Assembly (NCBI GenBank): GCA_023459275.1
Contig: JAEWVC010000073.1
Span: 1 to 62,699, forward strand
Reading direction: 5' to 3'
Origin: Bacillota bacterium
GTDB taxonomy: Bacteria > Bacillota > Clostridia > Christensenellales > Aristaeellaceae
Length of the DNA: 62,699 bases
Under the pieces are notes generated by a model. It searched no databases and was not told where the DNA came from. It saw only the letters and a program-made list of their open reading frames with translations. Every line of letters begins with the position of its first letter. Position 1 is the first letter of the stretch. A program made the position numbers and the translations under genes. Shown piece by piece: positions 17,457 to 25,695 of this stretch.

Positions 17457-18524
17457 TTACGGCACCATTTCCCCGTTCACAAAATCCACGCTGCCTGTTT
17501 GCGCAAAGGAAGCAGGCAAGTTTTGCATGCCCTTCGTCTCCTTTTTGAAAACAAGCCGCTTGTAGACGGAAAGCTTGGCCGCCTCGTCCGTGAGCAGGTA
17601 GGCGCGGTAATCCTTGGAACCGTAATAGCTGGTTGGCACCACGCTGAAATTTTGAAGCACGGGCCCGTCCTCCGTGAGGCGGTACTGAAGCTGGAAAATC
17701 CCGCTTAGCCGGTCCGCCGTGCCGATGGCCCCGAAGGTGAAGTTCCCAAGGCTGTAAAAAACAGGCTTGCCATTATAAAACTGAACCGGCTGCAGCACAT
17801 GGGGATGATGGCCGTACAGCACATCGGCACCCGCATCCAGTATTTCCTTCGCATAGTCGTACTGGCTGCTCGCGGGCGCCGTTTGCAGTTCGCGCCCCCA
17901 GTGGAGGCTGGCGATCACCAGGCTGCACCCCTGTTCCCGAAGCAGCTTGATCCGGTCCGCAATAAGCCCGATGTCCCTGGCGTCAGGATAAGAAAAGCCT
18001 ACAAAGCCGATTTTGATCCCTTTTACCTCGTAGACCAGCAGCTTGTCTTCTATTTCGTTGCCGTAGGGATCAGGCGAGCCAAAATGGGCGATCCCCAGCC
18101 CGTCCAGAGTTTCCATGCTCTGCCAATAACCCACGTCGTTAAAATCATAACTGTGGTTGTTGGCGGTGTTCAGCACCTCAACCCCGGAATAAAGCAGCGC
18201 CTGCGCGTTTTCGGGGGCGGCGATCAGGTTCGTGCTTTTTTCCGCCTGCTTTCTTTTGGTGGTGAACACCACTTCCAGATTGGCCACGGTAACATCGTCC
18301 GCGTCAAGAATGGACCTGACCAGCGAAAAGGGCCACTCCAGCCCATTTTTCTTGATCGCGGTCGCGTAGCTTTCCTGATAGGTCCTGACTTTGAAGGAAT
18401 CTCCGATGCTTAAGTCCCCCAGCAGGGAAATGGTCAGCAGCTCGCCGTCCGGTCCCTGCGCCAAAGCGGGAATGGAGAAATGCAGAAGAAGTACGGTCCA
18501 TAGAACCAGTGCGATACGCCGCAT
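17457..18524 (-). CDS. CapA-family secreted metallophosphatase-like protein
   Basis: The 355-residue protein carries a signal peptide (MRRIALVLWTVLLLHFSIPALA) and a CapA/PgsA-type domain: ISLLGDLSIGD near the start, NTANNHSYDF in the middle, SLHWGRE and GHHPHVLQPV later, the His and Asp positions that form a dimetal phosphoesterase site. Homologues take part in poly-gamma-glutamate capsule export or release, but no capBC genes are nearby, so the job here is uncertain. I start at ATG 18524 because the frame upstream offers only a TTG at 18545; AAAGGAA lies about ten bases ahead. It is 65 bases upstream of the rRNA methyltransferase gene. Confidence 0.85.
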   Translation of the reverse strand: MRRIALVLWTVLLLHFSIPALAQGPDGELLTISLLGDLSIGDSFKVRTYQESYATAIKKNGLEWPFSLVRSILDADDVTVANLEVVFTTKRKQAEKSTNLIAAPENAQALLYSGVEVLNTANNHSYDFNDVGYWQSMETLDGLGIAHFGSPDPYGNEIEDKLLVYEVKGIKIGFVGFSYPDARDIGLIADRIKLLREQGCSLVIASLHWGRELQTAPASSQYDYAKEILDAGADVLYGHHPHVLQPVQFYNGKPVFYSLGNFTFGAIGTADRLSGIFQLQYRLTEDGPVLQNFSVVPTSYYGSKDYRAYLLTDEAAKLSVYKRLVFKKETKGMQNLPASFAQTGSVDFVNGEMVP

Positions 18525-18635
18525 CCAACGCGTGTTCCTTTCCAATGTTTGACTTGCCGGGCAGGTTCATTGTATCCGGCACAGGGCCGGCTGTCAACCG
18601 TCCGTCCTTACGGGGACAGAAACTTTCAGAAATGA

Positions 18636-18696
18636 CGGGAAGGGACTTTTTACAAAAAGTCCCTTCCCGCACCCATCCCTAAAAACTTCATTAGGG
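18636..18696 (+). repeat. Family I palindromic repeat, copy B
   Basis: A perfect 16-base inverted repeat (CGGGAAGGGACTTTTT at 18636-18651, complement at 18654-18669) is followed by the family tail with AAAAACTTCATTAGGG (18681-18696). It lies between two minus-strand genes, downstream of the GH2 gene at 18794. It can form a strong hairpin with a T-rich arm and so may terminate transcription in either direction. Confidence 0.8.
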
Positions 18697-18793
18697 AATT
18701 TATTCAAAAAGCCCATGACAGCCGCCGCTTGTCCGCACAGGTCTTCCTTCCGTCCATTCGCGAGCGCGCCGTCCTACGGGTCTGTTTTAATGA

Positions 18794-20593
18794 CTATCCG
18801 TTGCGGCCGGGAGCGTTGCGCACAAGCGCCCTGATTTTTCCCACGGCCACCTTGGGGGTACGGTCAGGCATGAGCAGGCCGTTGATCTCCTGCATGACAT
18901 CGGTGAGCTGGGTGTAGCAGTAGCCCTGGCAGTAGCCAAGCCCGCGCACAGCGTCCGTCACGCCCTGAAAGCGGTTCAAAAACTCCGCCTCGTCCGTCAC
19001 CTTGTCATGGTAGCCCCAGGTTTCCATGCCCCCCATCTTTCCCTGGGCGCTGATGGTGGAAAAGGCGATACCGCCGTACTCGGTGACCAAAAAGGCTTCC
19101 TTCCCCGTGGGCGTTTCGCCCTTGGCAAAGGCCATGCGCCAGTCGCAGGCGGTTTTCTCCACCGCCTCCCGGCCTTCAAAATGCTTTGCCATGATTTCCT
19201 TTTCCGACGCGTAGTCGTGCAGGGCACAGATGTCGGTAGTCACCTGCTCCCACCCGTCGTTGGAGGAAATCAGCCTTGTGCCGTCCGCCGCCTTCCCCGT
19301 ATGGTAGAGCATCCGGCCCGCCGCCTGCTGGCGGCTGTCGGTATAGATCTGCCGTACGCCCCAGCTTTCGTTGAGGGGCACCCAGGCAATGATGCAGGGG
19401 TGGTTGAAGTCCCGGTCAATAAAGCCCAGGAAGGTTTCCGACAGGTTGCGCACGGTTTCGTCGGTGAAATCATAGGCGGAAGGGACCTCGCCCCACACCA
19501 GCAGGCCCAGTTTGTCCGCCCAGTAGTAATACCTGGGGTCCTCCAGCTTTTGGTGCTTTCGGGCGCCGTTGAAGCCCAACGCCAGTGTCAGCTCGACATC
19601 CTTGCGGATGTCTTCTTCGCTGGGGGGCGTGAGCAGGGTGTCCGGCCAATAGCCCTGGTCCAGCACCAGCCGCTGATACACCGGGGAATTGTTCAAAAGC
19701 ACCTGGCCGTTTGTTACCTGCACCTTGCGCATGCCAAAGTATGTGGACACATGGTCGTGCTCCCGGCCGTCCCCCAGGATGCGCACCGACAGGTCATACA
19801 GGTTGGGCTCGCCTGGCCGCCAAAGCTTGACGGGATTCAGATCCCCTTTTGCCGTCATATCCACCGGAATGCGCAGCTGCCTGTCCGCGGCGGATACGCG
19901 CAACCGCTTGACGGGCTTGCCCTGAAAGGTGATTTCCACCTCCGCATCAAGCGGCGACTTGGGAAAGCGGTCCAGCGCCAGTTCGATCTGGGCCTGGCCC
20001 CTGTCCACATCCGGGGTCACATGGATCTGGGTCAGGGCGTAATCCCCCGCGGCTTCCAGATAAACAGTCTGCCAGATACCGCTGACCGGCGTATACCAGC
20101 AGCCCATCAGGCCTTTGTCCCAATACTGCTTGCCCCGGGGCTGGGTGCAGTCGGGAAAGTCTTCCACCCGAAGGCACAGATCGTTTTCGCCGTCCTTCAA
20201 AAGATGGGTGGCCTCCACCGTAAAGGGGGTATAGCCGCCCCGGTGCTGGCCGGCCTGCTGCCCGTTTACAAATACCCGGCAGGCAAAATCCACCGCGCCA
20301 AAGCGCAGAAAAACCCGCCGGCCCGCCATCTCAGCAGGTACGGCAAAACTGCGGCGGTACCACAGGATGGGGTGGATCTCCTCCGAACCGATGCCGCTGG
20401 CCTTGGCTTGATAACAGAAGGGAACCGTGATGCGCATGGGCAGCGCATGGCCGGGCTCATACCAGCGGGCCTTCAGCCCTCCGTCCGCGTCGTCAAAAGC
20501 AAACTGCCAAGTGCCGTTCAGGTTCAAAAAAGTATCCCGCATAAAATCGGGACGGGGATGCTCCGGCCTGGGGATTTTATCAAAGTCTGGCAT
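18794..20593 (-). CDS. Glycoside hydrolase family 2 enzyme (beta-galactosidase/beta-glucuronidase type)
   Basis: The 599-residue protein has the three core GH2 domains and no C-terminal LacZ domains: a jelly roll to about residue 180, an Ig-like domain to 290, and the barrel. The acid/base Glu409 is in VPLNESWGV and the nucleophile Glu505 in LVTEYGG. Loss of the LacZ-specific part suggests a different substrate from the gene at 931, possibly a glucuronide, galactoside or mannoside. No signal peptide is seen. ATG 20593 is chosen for its GAGAGGAAGG site; the reading frame runs on to 20740 but has no good start. A promoter lies at 20736-20765. Confidence 0.9.
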   Translation of the reverse strand: MPDFDKIPRPEHPRPDFMRDTFLNLNGTWQFAFDDADGGLKARWYEPGHALPMRITVPFCYQAKASGIGSEEIHPILWYRRSFAVPAEMAGRRVFLRFGAVDFACRVFVNGQQAGQHRGGYTPFTVEATHLLKDGENDLCLRVEDFPDCTQPRGKQYWDKGLMGCWYTPVSGIWQTVYLEAAGDYALTQIHVTPDVDRGQAQIELALDRFPKSPLDAEVEITFQGKPVKRLRVSAADRQLRIPVDMTAKGDLNPVKLWRPGEPNLYDLSVRILGDGREHDHVSTYFGMRKVQVTNGQVLLNNSPVYQRLVLDQGYWPDTLLTPPSEEDIRKDVELTLALGFNGARKHQKLEDPRYYYWADKLGLLVWGEVPSAYDFTDETVRNLSETFLGFIDRDFNHPCIIAWVPLNESWGVRQIYTDSRQQAAGRMLYHTGKAADGTRLISSNDGWEQVTTDICALHDYASEKEIMAKHFEGREAVEKTACDWRMAFAKGETPTGKEAFLVTEYGGIAFSTISAQGKMGGMETWGYHDKVTDEAEFLNRFQGVTDAVRGLGYCQGYCYTQLTDVMQEINGLLMPDRTPKVAVGKIRALVRNAPGRNG

Positions 20594-20735
20594 AGCTACC
20601 TTCCTCTCACCCTGGGCTTCCATCGCTTTTATTTCATACAAGTTCATTGGATAAATTCGGCGTGCAGGGAAAAAATTCCCTCCTTCCGGCCTTTCAGAAA
20701 ACCACGCAAAAAAAGCGCCGCCCTTGTATGAACGC

Positions 20736-20765
20736 AGCATATCATTGGTAGCGCGCGCCTGTCAA
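20736..20765 (-). promoter_or_regulatory. Sigma-A promoter for the GH2 enzyme
   Basis: On the minus strand a perfect TTGACA (20760-20765) is 18 bases from TATGCT (20736-20741). The leader to the start at 20593 would be about 135 bases. Confidence 0.6.
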
Positions 20766-20839
20766 TAGATACAGATTTGTTCCATGGAAGCTGTTTGGAA
20801 AGAAAGCAACTCTCTATAATCGTACAAAATATTCAGATT

Positions 20840-21010
20840 TTATTCGGTACCGTTTCTTTCATATGATAGCCTATGCGCAATAGCCCCCCGTCACAGGCGC
20901 TGGGGGCAGCCGATGGCCAGATGCATGTGTTTGGTGCCCTGCATATTGGGTTCGTCCATGTAGAAGCCTCCCCCGTAGGATCGTTTGGAACAAAGGCGGC
21001 GGTCAGGTTG
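20840..21010 (-). pseudogene. Possible remnant of a coding sequence
   Basis: Read on the minus strand, one frame gives FWIENNLTAAFVPNDP and, after a one-base shift, another gives SYGGGFYMDEPNMQG then TKHMHLAIGCPQRL and a stop. Both pieces have the texture of real protein and would join into one C-terminal segment, but no intact gene contains them. I do not recognise the family. The alternative is chance coding-like sequence. Confidence 0.3.
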
Positions 21011-21239
21011 TTTTCAATCCAAAATAGGGTACGCAGGCCATGATACATACATACCGTCCCCATCGTCCCCAACGTACCCCAAGAGAGGATTACGGTATAT
21101 CAGGGGTACAAATGGAACGAATAGGACGATGAAATTGTTTGGATGGCATCGTCCCTGCTTTTGCATGGGGAAGCAGCGCACGCATAGCCCCTTCCAACGC
21201 ACGCCCGGCGTTATCCCCCATGACCCCAAAACAGGGATT

Positions 21240-21292
21240 TTCAAGGGATATATCCCTTGAACAGGGGTTCTTAGGGGACAGCGTCCCCTAAG
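21240..21292 (-). terminator. Double palindrome at the end of the aldolase gene
   Basis: Two perfect hairpins stand in a row: TTCAAGGGATA with its complement (21240-21261) and CTTAGGGGAC-agc-GTCCCCTAAG (21270-21292). The second contains the TAA stop of the aldolase gene (complement of 21271-21273). A U-run is absent, so termination or RNA-end protection are both possible. Confidence 0.55.
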
Positions 21293-22302
21293 TCCCGGAT
21301 CAGGGCAAGCACATCCTCCTCCCTGGTGGCCCAGGAGGTGCAGATGCGCACGGCGGTATGGGTACCGTCCACTTTTTCCTGAAAGGAGAAAGCATACCTG
21401 TCCGACAGCGCTTCGATAACTTTGTCGGGCAGGATGGGAAACTGCTGGTTGGTGGGAGACTCAATAAGGAAAGGGATGCCCATGGCGCGCAGCGCGTCCC
21501 GTATCTGCATGGCCAGGCGCTGGGCATGGCCGGCGATGGCAAGATAGCGGCCCTCCTGAAGCAGGGCTTCAAACTGCAGGCCCAGCAGCCATCCCTTTGC
21601 CAGCAAGCCGCCCCGCTGCTTGATGAAATAGCGGAAATCCGGCTTCAGGGCGGGGTTCACGATCACAACCGCCTCGCCGAAAAGCGCGCCCGCCTTGGTA
21701 CCGCCAATGTAAAACACATCGCACAGCCGCGCGATATCAGCAAGGGCCACATCGTTGCCCTCGCCGCACAGGCCGTAGCCCAGGCGCGCGCCGTCCAGGA
21801 ACAGGTAAAGATGATATGTATCGCAGACCTGCCTGAGCGCGGTCAGTTCGGCCAGGGAATAGAGGGTTCCCAGCTCCGTGGAGAAAGAGATGTACACCAT
21901 GCCGGGCTTGACGGTATGCTCAAAATCGGCCTGGAGAAGCACCTCATGTTCCACTTGCCCGGCGGTGATCTTGCCGTTGGGGCTGCTTACCCCCAGCACC
22001 TTGTGGCCGGCGGCTTCGATGGCCCCGGTCTCATGGACGCTGATGTGCCCGGTGTTCGCGCACAGCACGCCCTGGTGGGGGCGCAGCGCGGCGGAGATCA
22101 CCACGGTGTTGGTCTGCGTGCCCCCCACCAGAAAATGCACGTCCGCTTCGGGGCAGGCGCATTTTTCCCGGATCAGTTCCGCCGCCGCGCCGCATACCTC
22201 GTCCGTACCGTAGCCTGGGTGCTGTTTGAAATTGGTGGCAGCCAGCCTTTCCAAAATGGCCGGATGGGCTCCCTCCTGGTAATCACTGCAAAAAAGGATC
22301 AT
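21271..22302 (-). CDS. Low-specificity L-threonine aldolase (PLP-dependent)
   Basis: The 343-residue fold-type I PLP enzyme would cleave L-threonine or L-allo-threonine to glycine and acetaldehyde. Landmarks are FLVGGTQTN near residue 57, His86 in ANTGHISVHE that stacks on the cofactor, FLDGARLGYG with Asp170, and the Schiff-base Lys203 in YIGGTKAGAL. Length is normal for the family. It starts 20 bases after the stop of the glycosidase gene upstream, so the two share a transcript. A related beta-eliminating lyase role is possible. Confidence 0.88.
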   Translation of the reverse strand: MILFCSDYQEGAHPAILERLAATNFKQHPGYGTDEVCGAAAELIREKCACPEADVHFLVGGTQTNTVVISAALRPHQGVLCANTGHISVHETGAIEAAGHKVLGVSSPNGKITAGQVEHEVLLQADFEHTVKPGMVYISFSTELGTLYSLAELTALRQVCDTYHLYLFLDGARLGYGLCGEGNDVALADIARLCDVFYIGGTKAGALFGEAVVIVNPALKPDFRYFIKQRGGLLAKGWLLGLQFEALLQEGRYLAIAGHAQRLAMQIRDALRAMGIPFLIESPTNQQFPILPDKVIEALSDRYAFSFQEKVDGTHTAVRICTSWATREEDVLALIRDLGDAVP

Positions 22303-22322
22303 GTTCGCGCCGCCTTCAAAAA

Positions 22323-23267
22323 TTATTCGTAGGTGCCGATGGCTAGAATATCAGGAATGGCCCGGCCGTCTTCGGGGGCGGCGCTGCCGTTGCCCAGTTC
22401 CACGCTCTGCCCCATAAACAGCATGGCGGAGGTGCCTCCGCCATCCAAGTTCAGCGCATCGGTGCACCCGAGATCCAGCAGCGTTTCCGCCAGAAATTTC
22501 AGATCACAGCCATCGGAAAGGTCGGTGCGCCCCTCCACCAGGAGGCCCACATAATGGCCTGAAGAGATGATGCCGATAGCGTTGCGCGGTTCTTCATAGG
22601 TGAAGTTGGTGGACAGCACCGGATTGACGACGCCGTCCCTGATCAGGATAGGTCCGAAGGAAAGCACCTCCGTGGCACCCATGTCAAGGTACTCCTGGGC
22701 GGACAGGGCGTAGGAATCATACACCTTCATATCCCCGTTGGGGAAGAAGGCGGCGGTATCCAGGCTGGGCAGCGCCAGCACCGCTTTGGAATAGGTTTTG
22801 CTGTACAGGATCTTGCCGTTGCGGATAATGATACCGGTGCGCTTATCGTTGGCAACGCGATAGGAATAGAAGTCCCCGCTCTGGGCATAGACCGCCTTGG
22901 ACCCTTGCGCTATGTCCTCCGGCAAACCGTTGGTGCGGCCGGGCCGCTCCTGATTGAAGCTGACGGTGCGCATGGCCTCGTTCTCGCTGCGGATGTCCGC
23001 CACGCACCATACCAGCTTGGCAGGGGCCGTACGCTGATAGCGGGTGATCTCCACCCGCAGGTCCTGGGTCACATACAGCCACTTTCCATTTTCCCAGTCG
23101 TTTTGGATATACGGTGCCATCCCCTCCGGCAGGTAGCCGCCTTCCGCGGGGTCAAAAGCGGGTTCCTCCGTGGGTAATGCGCGGGTGTCCTCCACCAGCG
23201 CGGGTTTTACGGGCAAAAACAGCATCAGTGCCGCCACAAATGCAATGATTTTGAGGGATTTCCGCAT
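22323..23267 (-). CDS. Phosphodiester glycosidase (NAGPA) family exported protein
   Basis: The 314-residue protein has an N-terminal signal (MRKSLKIIAFVAALMLFLP) and a NAGPA domain, recognised by AIGIISSGHYVGLLVEGR and the LNLDGGGTSAMLF motif near residue 280. Human NAGPA removes N-acetylglucosamine from phosphodiesters. Bacterial members are often labelled exopolysaccharide biosynthesis proteins and are thought to act on cell-wall or teichoic acid phosphodiesters. It is the first gene of a two-gene unit with the aldolase, with promoter at 23311-23339 and ribosome site GGGAGGTGA. Confidence 0.85.
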   Translation of the reverse strand: MRKSLKIIAFVAALMLFLPVKPALVEDTRALPTEEPAFDPAEGGYLPEGMAPYIQNDWENGKWLYVTQDLRVEITRYQRTAPAKLVWCVADIRSENEAMRTVSFNQERPGRTNGLPEDIAQGSKAVYAQSGDFYSYRVANDKRTGIIIRNGKILYSKTYSKAVLALPSLDTAAFFPNGDMKVYDSYALSAQEYLDMGATEVLSFGPILIRDGVVNPVLSTNFTYEEPRNAIGIISSGHYVGLLVEGRTDLSDGCDLKFLAETLLDLGCTDALNLDGGGTSAMLFMGQSVELGNGSAAPEDGRAIPDILAIGTYE

Positions 23268-23310
23268 GGCCTGTCACCTCCCCATGAAAGCGTGTATTAG
23301 GCTGTTCCTT

Positions 23311-23339
23311 ATTATAGGGTCCAGCCAGGCGTTCGTCAA
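23311..23339 (-). promoter_or_regulatory. Sigma-A promoter for the NAGPA/aldolase unit
   Basis: On the minus strand TTGACG (23334-23339), a 17-base spacer and a perfect TATAAT (23311-23316). Confidence 0.75.
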
Positions 23340-23420
23340 CAATCCCCGGCAGAAATGTTGCGGAAGGATGACGTTTTTACATCTTTTCCGTTTGTAGTGG
23401 AAGTTTTTCTGCCTTTCCCA

Positions 23421-23426
23421 TATAAT
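23421..23426 (+). promoter_or_regulatory. Probable -10 element for dapF
   Basis: A perfect TATAAT lies 45 bases ahead of the dapF start. The -35 position reads TGGAAG, a poor match, so an activator or weak expression is possible. Confidence 0.45.
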
Positions 23427-23471
23427 AATGTTTATTCCTCCTGTAAGGCCGCATGGAAGGGGGCGGAAGGC

Positions 23472-24320
23472 GTGCGGTTTACCAAGATGCAAGGCATCGG
23501 CAATGATTATATCTATGTGAACTGCTTTGAGGAGATCGTTATGGAACCCGCGGCGCTGGCGGTGCGCATGAGCCGGGCCCATTTCGGCGTGGGGTCGGAC
23601 GGGCTTGTGCTCCTGGAGCCCAGCGACACGGCGGATTTTTCCATGCGCATTTTTAACCCGGACGGGAGCGAAGCGCAGATGTGCGGCAACGCGGCCCGGT
23701 GTGTGGGAAAATACGTGTACGAGCGCGGCATGACAGGCAAAACGGAGATCCTGCTGCGCACCCTTAGCGGGCTGCACCCTCTTGCGCTGACCGTGGAGAA
23801 TGGAAAGGTCGCAAAAGTGCGGGTGGACATGGGCACGCCGGAATTAAGCCCCCGGCTGATCCCCGTGGACCTGCAGGGGGAAATGGTGCTGGATCACCGC
23901 ATCCAGGCGGCCGGACACACCTATCAGATCACCTGTGTCAGCATGGGCAATCCCCACGCCGTGCTGTTTGTGGAAGACCCGGAGGTTATAAACCTGCCGG
24001 TGTTGGGCCCGCTGCTGGAGAACCACCCCCTCTTTCCCCAGCGTACCAATGTGGAATTTGTCAAGGTGGCGCGGCGCGATGTATTGCAGATGCGGGTGTG
24101 GGAGCGCGGCGTCGGGGAGACGCTGGCCTGCGGCACCGGCGCCTGCGCGGCCCTGGTGGCCGCCGTCCTGCGGGGGAAAGCCTTAAGATGCGCCACGGTG
24201 AAACTACCCGGCGGAAGCCTTACGGTGGAGTGGTCCGCCGAGGATAACCACGTTTATCAGGAGGGGCCAGCGGAGTTCGTGTTTGACGGGGAATGGCTGC
24301 CGGGGAGGGACTCCTTTTAA
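23472..24320 (+). CDS. dapF: Diaminopimelate epimerase
   Basis: The 282-residue enzyme converts LL- to meso-diaminopimelate, the precursor of lysine and of the peptidoglycan cross-link. The catalytic pair is Cys71 (QMCGNAARC) and Cys220 (LACGTGACA). MRFTKMQGIGNDY is the typical N-terminus, so I start at the GTG at 23472 behind GGAAGGGGG, not at upstream codons whose translation looks non-coding. The last residues (WLPGRDSF) and the TAA stop come from an inserted family I repeat, so the natural C-terminus may have been altered. dapL follows 84 bases later. Confidence 0.95.
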   Translation: MRFTKMQGIGNDYIYVNCFEEIVMEPAALAVRMSRAHFGVGSDGLVLLEPSDTADFSMRIFNPDGSEAQMCGNAARCVGKYVYERGMTGKTEILLRTLSGLHPLALTVENGKVAKVRVDMGTPELSPRLIPVDLQGEMVLDHRIQAAGHTYQITCVSMGNPHAVLFVEDPEVINLPVLGPLLENHPLFPQRTNVEFVKVARRDVLQMRVWERGVGETLACGTGACAALVAAVLRGKALRCATVKLPGGSLTVEWSAEDNHVYQEGPAEFVFDGEWLPGRDSF

Positions 24321-24366
24321 AAAAGGAATCCCTCCCCGGACCCCACCCGGGAAAATTTTATTAGGG
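24302..24366 (+). repeat. Family I palindromic repeat, copy C, overlapping the dapF end
   Basis: GGGGAGGGA-C-TCCTTTT (24302-24318) pairs with AAAAGGA-A-TCCCTCCCC (24321-24337). The tail ACCCCACCCGGGAAAATTTTA follows, ending in TTAGGGG. The dapF stop TAA (24318-24320) is at the tip of the hairpin. Confidence 0.75.
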
Positions 24367-24404
24367 GCACTTCACAGAGACAATCGGCACAAGGAGGAAA
24401 ACAT

Positions 24405-25634
24405 ATGCTGCGGATCAATGAAAATTATCAGAAGCTGCCCGGATCATACCTGTTTGCGGAGATCGCCCGCCGGGTAAAGGCGTACAAGGCGGAGCATCCC
24501 GAGGCCCAAATTATCAGCCTGGGCATCGGCGACGTGACCCAGCCCCTGTGCCCCGCGGTCATCTCGGCCATGCACCGGGCGGTGAATGAAATGGCCGACG
24601 CCAAGACCTTTAGGGGCTACGGCCCGGACTTCGGCTATGATTTTCTGGTGAATGCCATTCGGGAAAATGACTACGCCGCGCGGGGCATTGACCTTGCCTA
24701 CGACGAGGTGTTCATTTCCGACGGAGCCAAGTGCGACGTGGGCAATCTGCAGGAATTGTTTTCCCTGGACTGCAAAGTGGCGGTCACCGATCCCGTATAT
24801 CCCGTGTATGTGGACAGCAACGCCATGGCGGGCCGGGCCGGGGAGTTCGGGCCGGACGGGAAATGGACAAACCTTGTGTACCTGCCCTGCAATGAGGAAA
24901 ACGGCTTTGTGCCACAGCTGCCCAAAGAGCCGGTGGACGTGATCTACCTGTGCTATCCCAACAACCCCACCGGCACCACCCTGACCAGGGAACAGCTCAA
25001 GGTGTTCGTGGACTACGCAAGGGAGCACGGCAGCCTGATCGTATACGACGCCGCCTACCGGGCCTATGTGACGCGCCCCGGCATCCCCCTGTCCATCTAC
25101 GAGGTGGAGGGCGCCAGGGAGGTGGCCGTTGAGTGCAACTCCTTTTCCAAGACCGCCGGGTTTACCGGCGTGCGCTGCGCCTATACCGTGGTGCCCCATG
25201 CCGTAAAGGGAATGGGGGCAAACGGGGAAGCGGTCTCATTGAACAGCCTGTGGAAGCGGCGGATGGCCACCAAGTTCAACGGCGTCAGCTATCCCGTGCA
25301 GGCGGGCGCCGCGGCGGTATATACAAAGGAAGGCCAGGAGCAGATCAGGGAAACCATCGCCTATTACATGGAAAACGCAAAGATCATCCGGGATGCGCTG
25401 GTGAAGCAGGGCTTCACGGTGCACGGCGGCGTGGACGCCCCCTATATCTGGCTGAAGGTGCCGGCCGGCAAGACTTCCTGGGAATTTTTCGACCTGCTGC
25501 TTCATAATCTCCACCTGGTGGGCACGCCGGGCACCGGTTTTGGCCCCAGCGGGGAAGGGTATTTCCGCCTGACCGCCTTCAACACCAGGGAGAACACCAT
25601 CGCGGCCACGCAGCGGCTTGCTTCGCTGAAATAG
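24405..25634 (+). CDS. dapL: LL-diaminopimelate aminotransferase
   Basis: The 409-residue PLP enzyme converts tetrahydrodipicolinate and glutamate straight to LL-diaminopimelate, bypassing the succinylase and acetylase routes. The N-terminus (INENYQKLPGSYLFAEI) and SLGIGDVTQPLCPAVI are hallmarks of the family. YLCYPNNPTGTTLT near residue 181 and Lys249 in SFSKTAGFTGVR complete the fold-type I site. GGAGGAAAACAT gives a strong ribosome site. With dapF it supplies the last two steps to meso-DAP. Confidence 0.95.
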   Translation: MLRINENYQKLPGSYLFAEIARRVKAYKAEHPEAQIISLGIGDVTQPLCPAVISAMHRAVNEMADAKTFRGYGPDFGYDFLVNAIRENDYAARGIDLAYDEVFISDGAKCDVGNLQELFSLDCKVAVTDPVYPVYVDSNAMAGRAGEFGPDGKWTNLVYLPCNEENGFVPQLPKEPVDVIYLCYPNNPTGTTLTREQLKVFVDYAREHGSLIVYDAAYRAYVTRPGIPLSIYEVEGAREVAVECNSFSKTAGFTGVRCAYTVVPHAVKGMGANGEAVSLNSLWKRRMATKFNGVSYPVQAGAAAVYTKEGQEQIRETIAYYMENAKIIRDALVKQGFTVHGGVDAPYIWLKVPAGKTSWEFFDLLLHNLHLVGTPGTGFGPSGEGYFRLTAFNTRENTIAATQRLASLK

Positions 25635-25695
25635 TGGCCGTTCCCAGCAAAAACGCGCAGGACCGCGCGGCCCCGCCAATCATGAGGAATATAAA

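Larger units (their letters stand above)
20594..21270. other. 677-base intergenic region: promoter, possible gene remnant, palindromes
   Basis: The left part holds the leader and promoter of the GH2 gene. About 20840-21010 looks like a decayed minus-strand coding sequence (listed separately). From 21011 to 21239 I see no gene, promoter or hairpin. At 21240-21261 is a perfect 22-base palindrome (TTCAAGGGATA and its complement), just past the stop of the aldolase gene. Confidence 0.5.

Noticed and set aside
24283..24477. Small gene between dapF and dapL
   Set aside because: It is made of repeat C and the dapL start in another frame, with no ribosome site.
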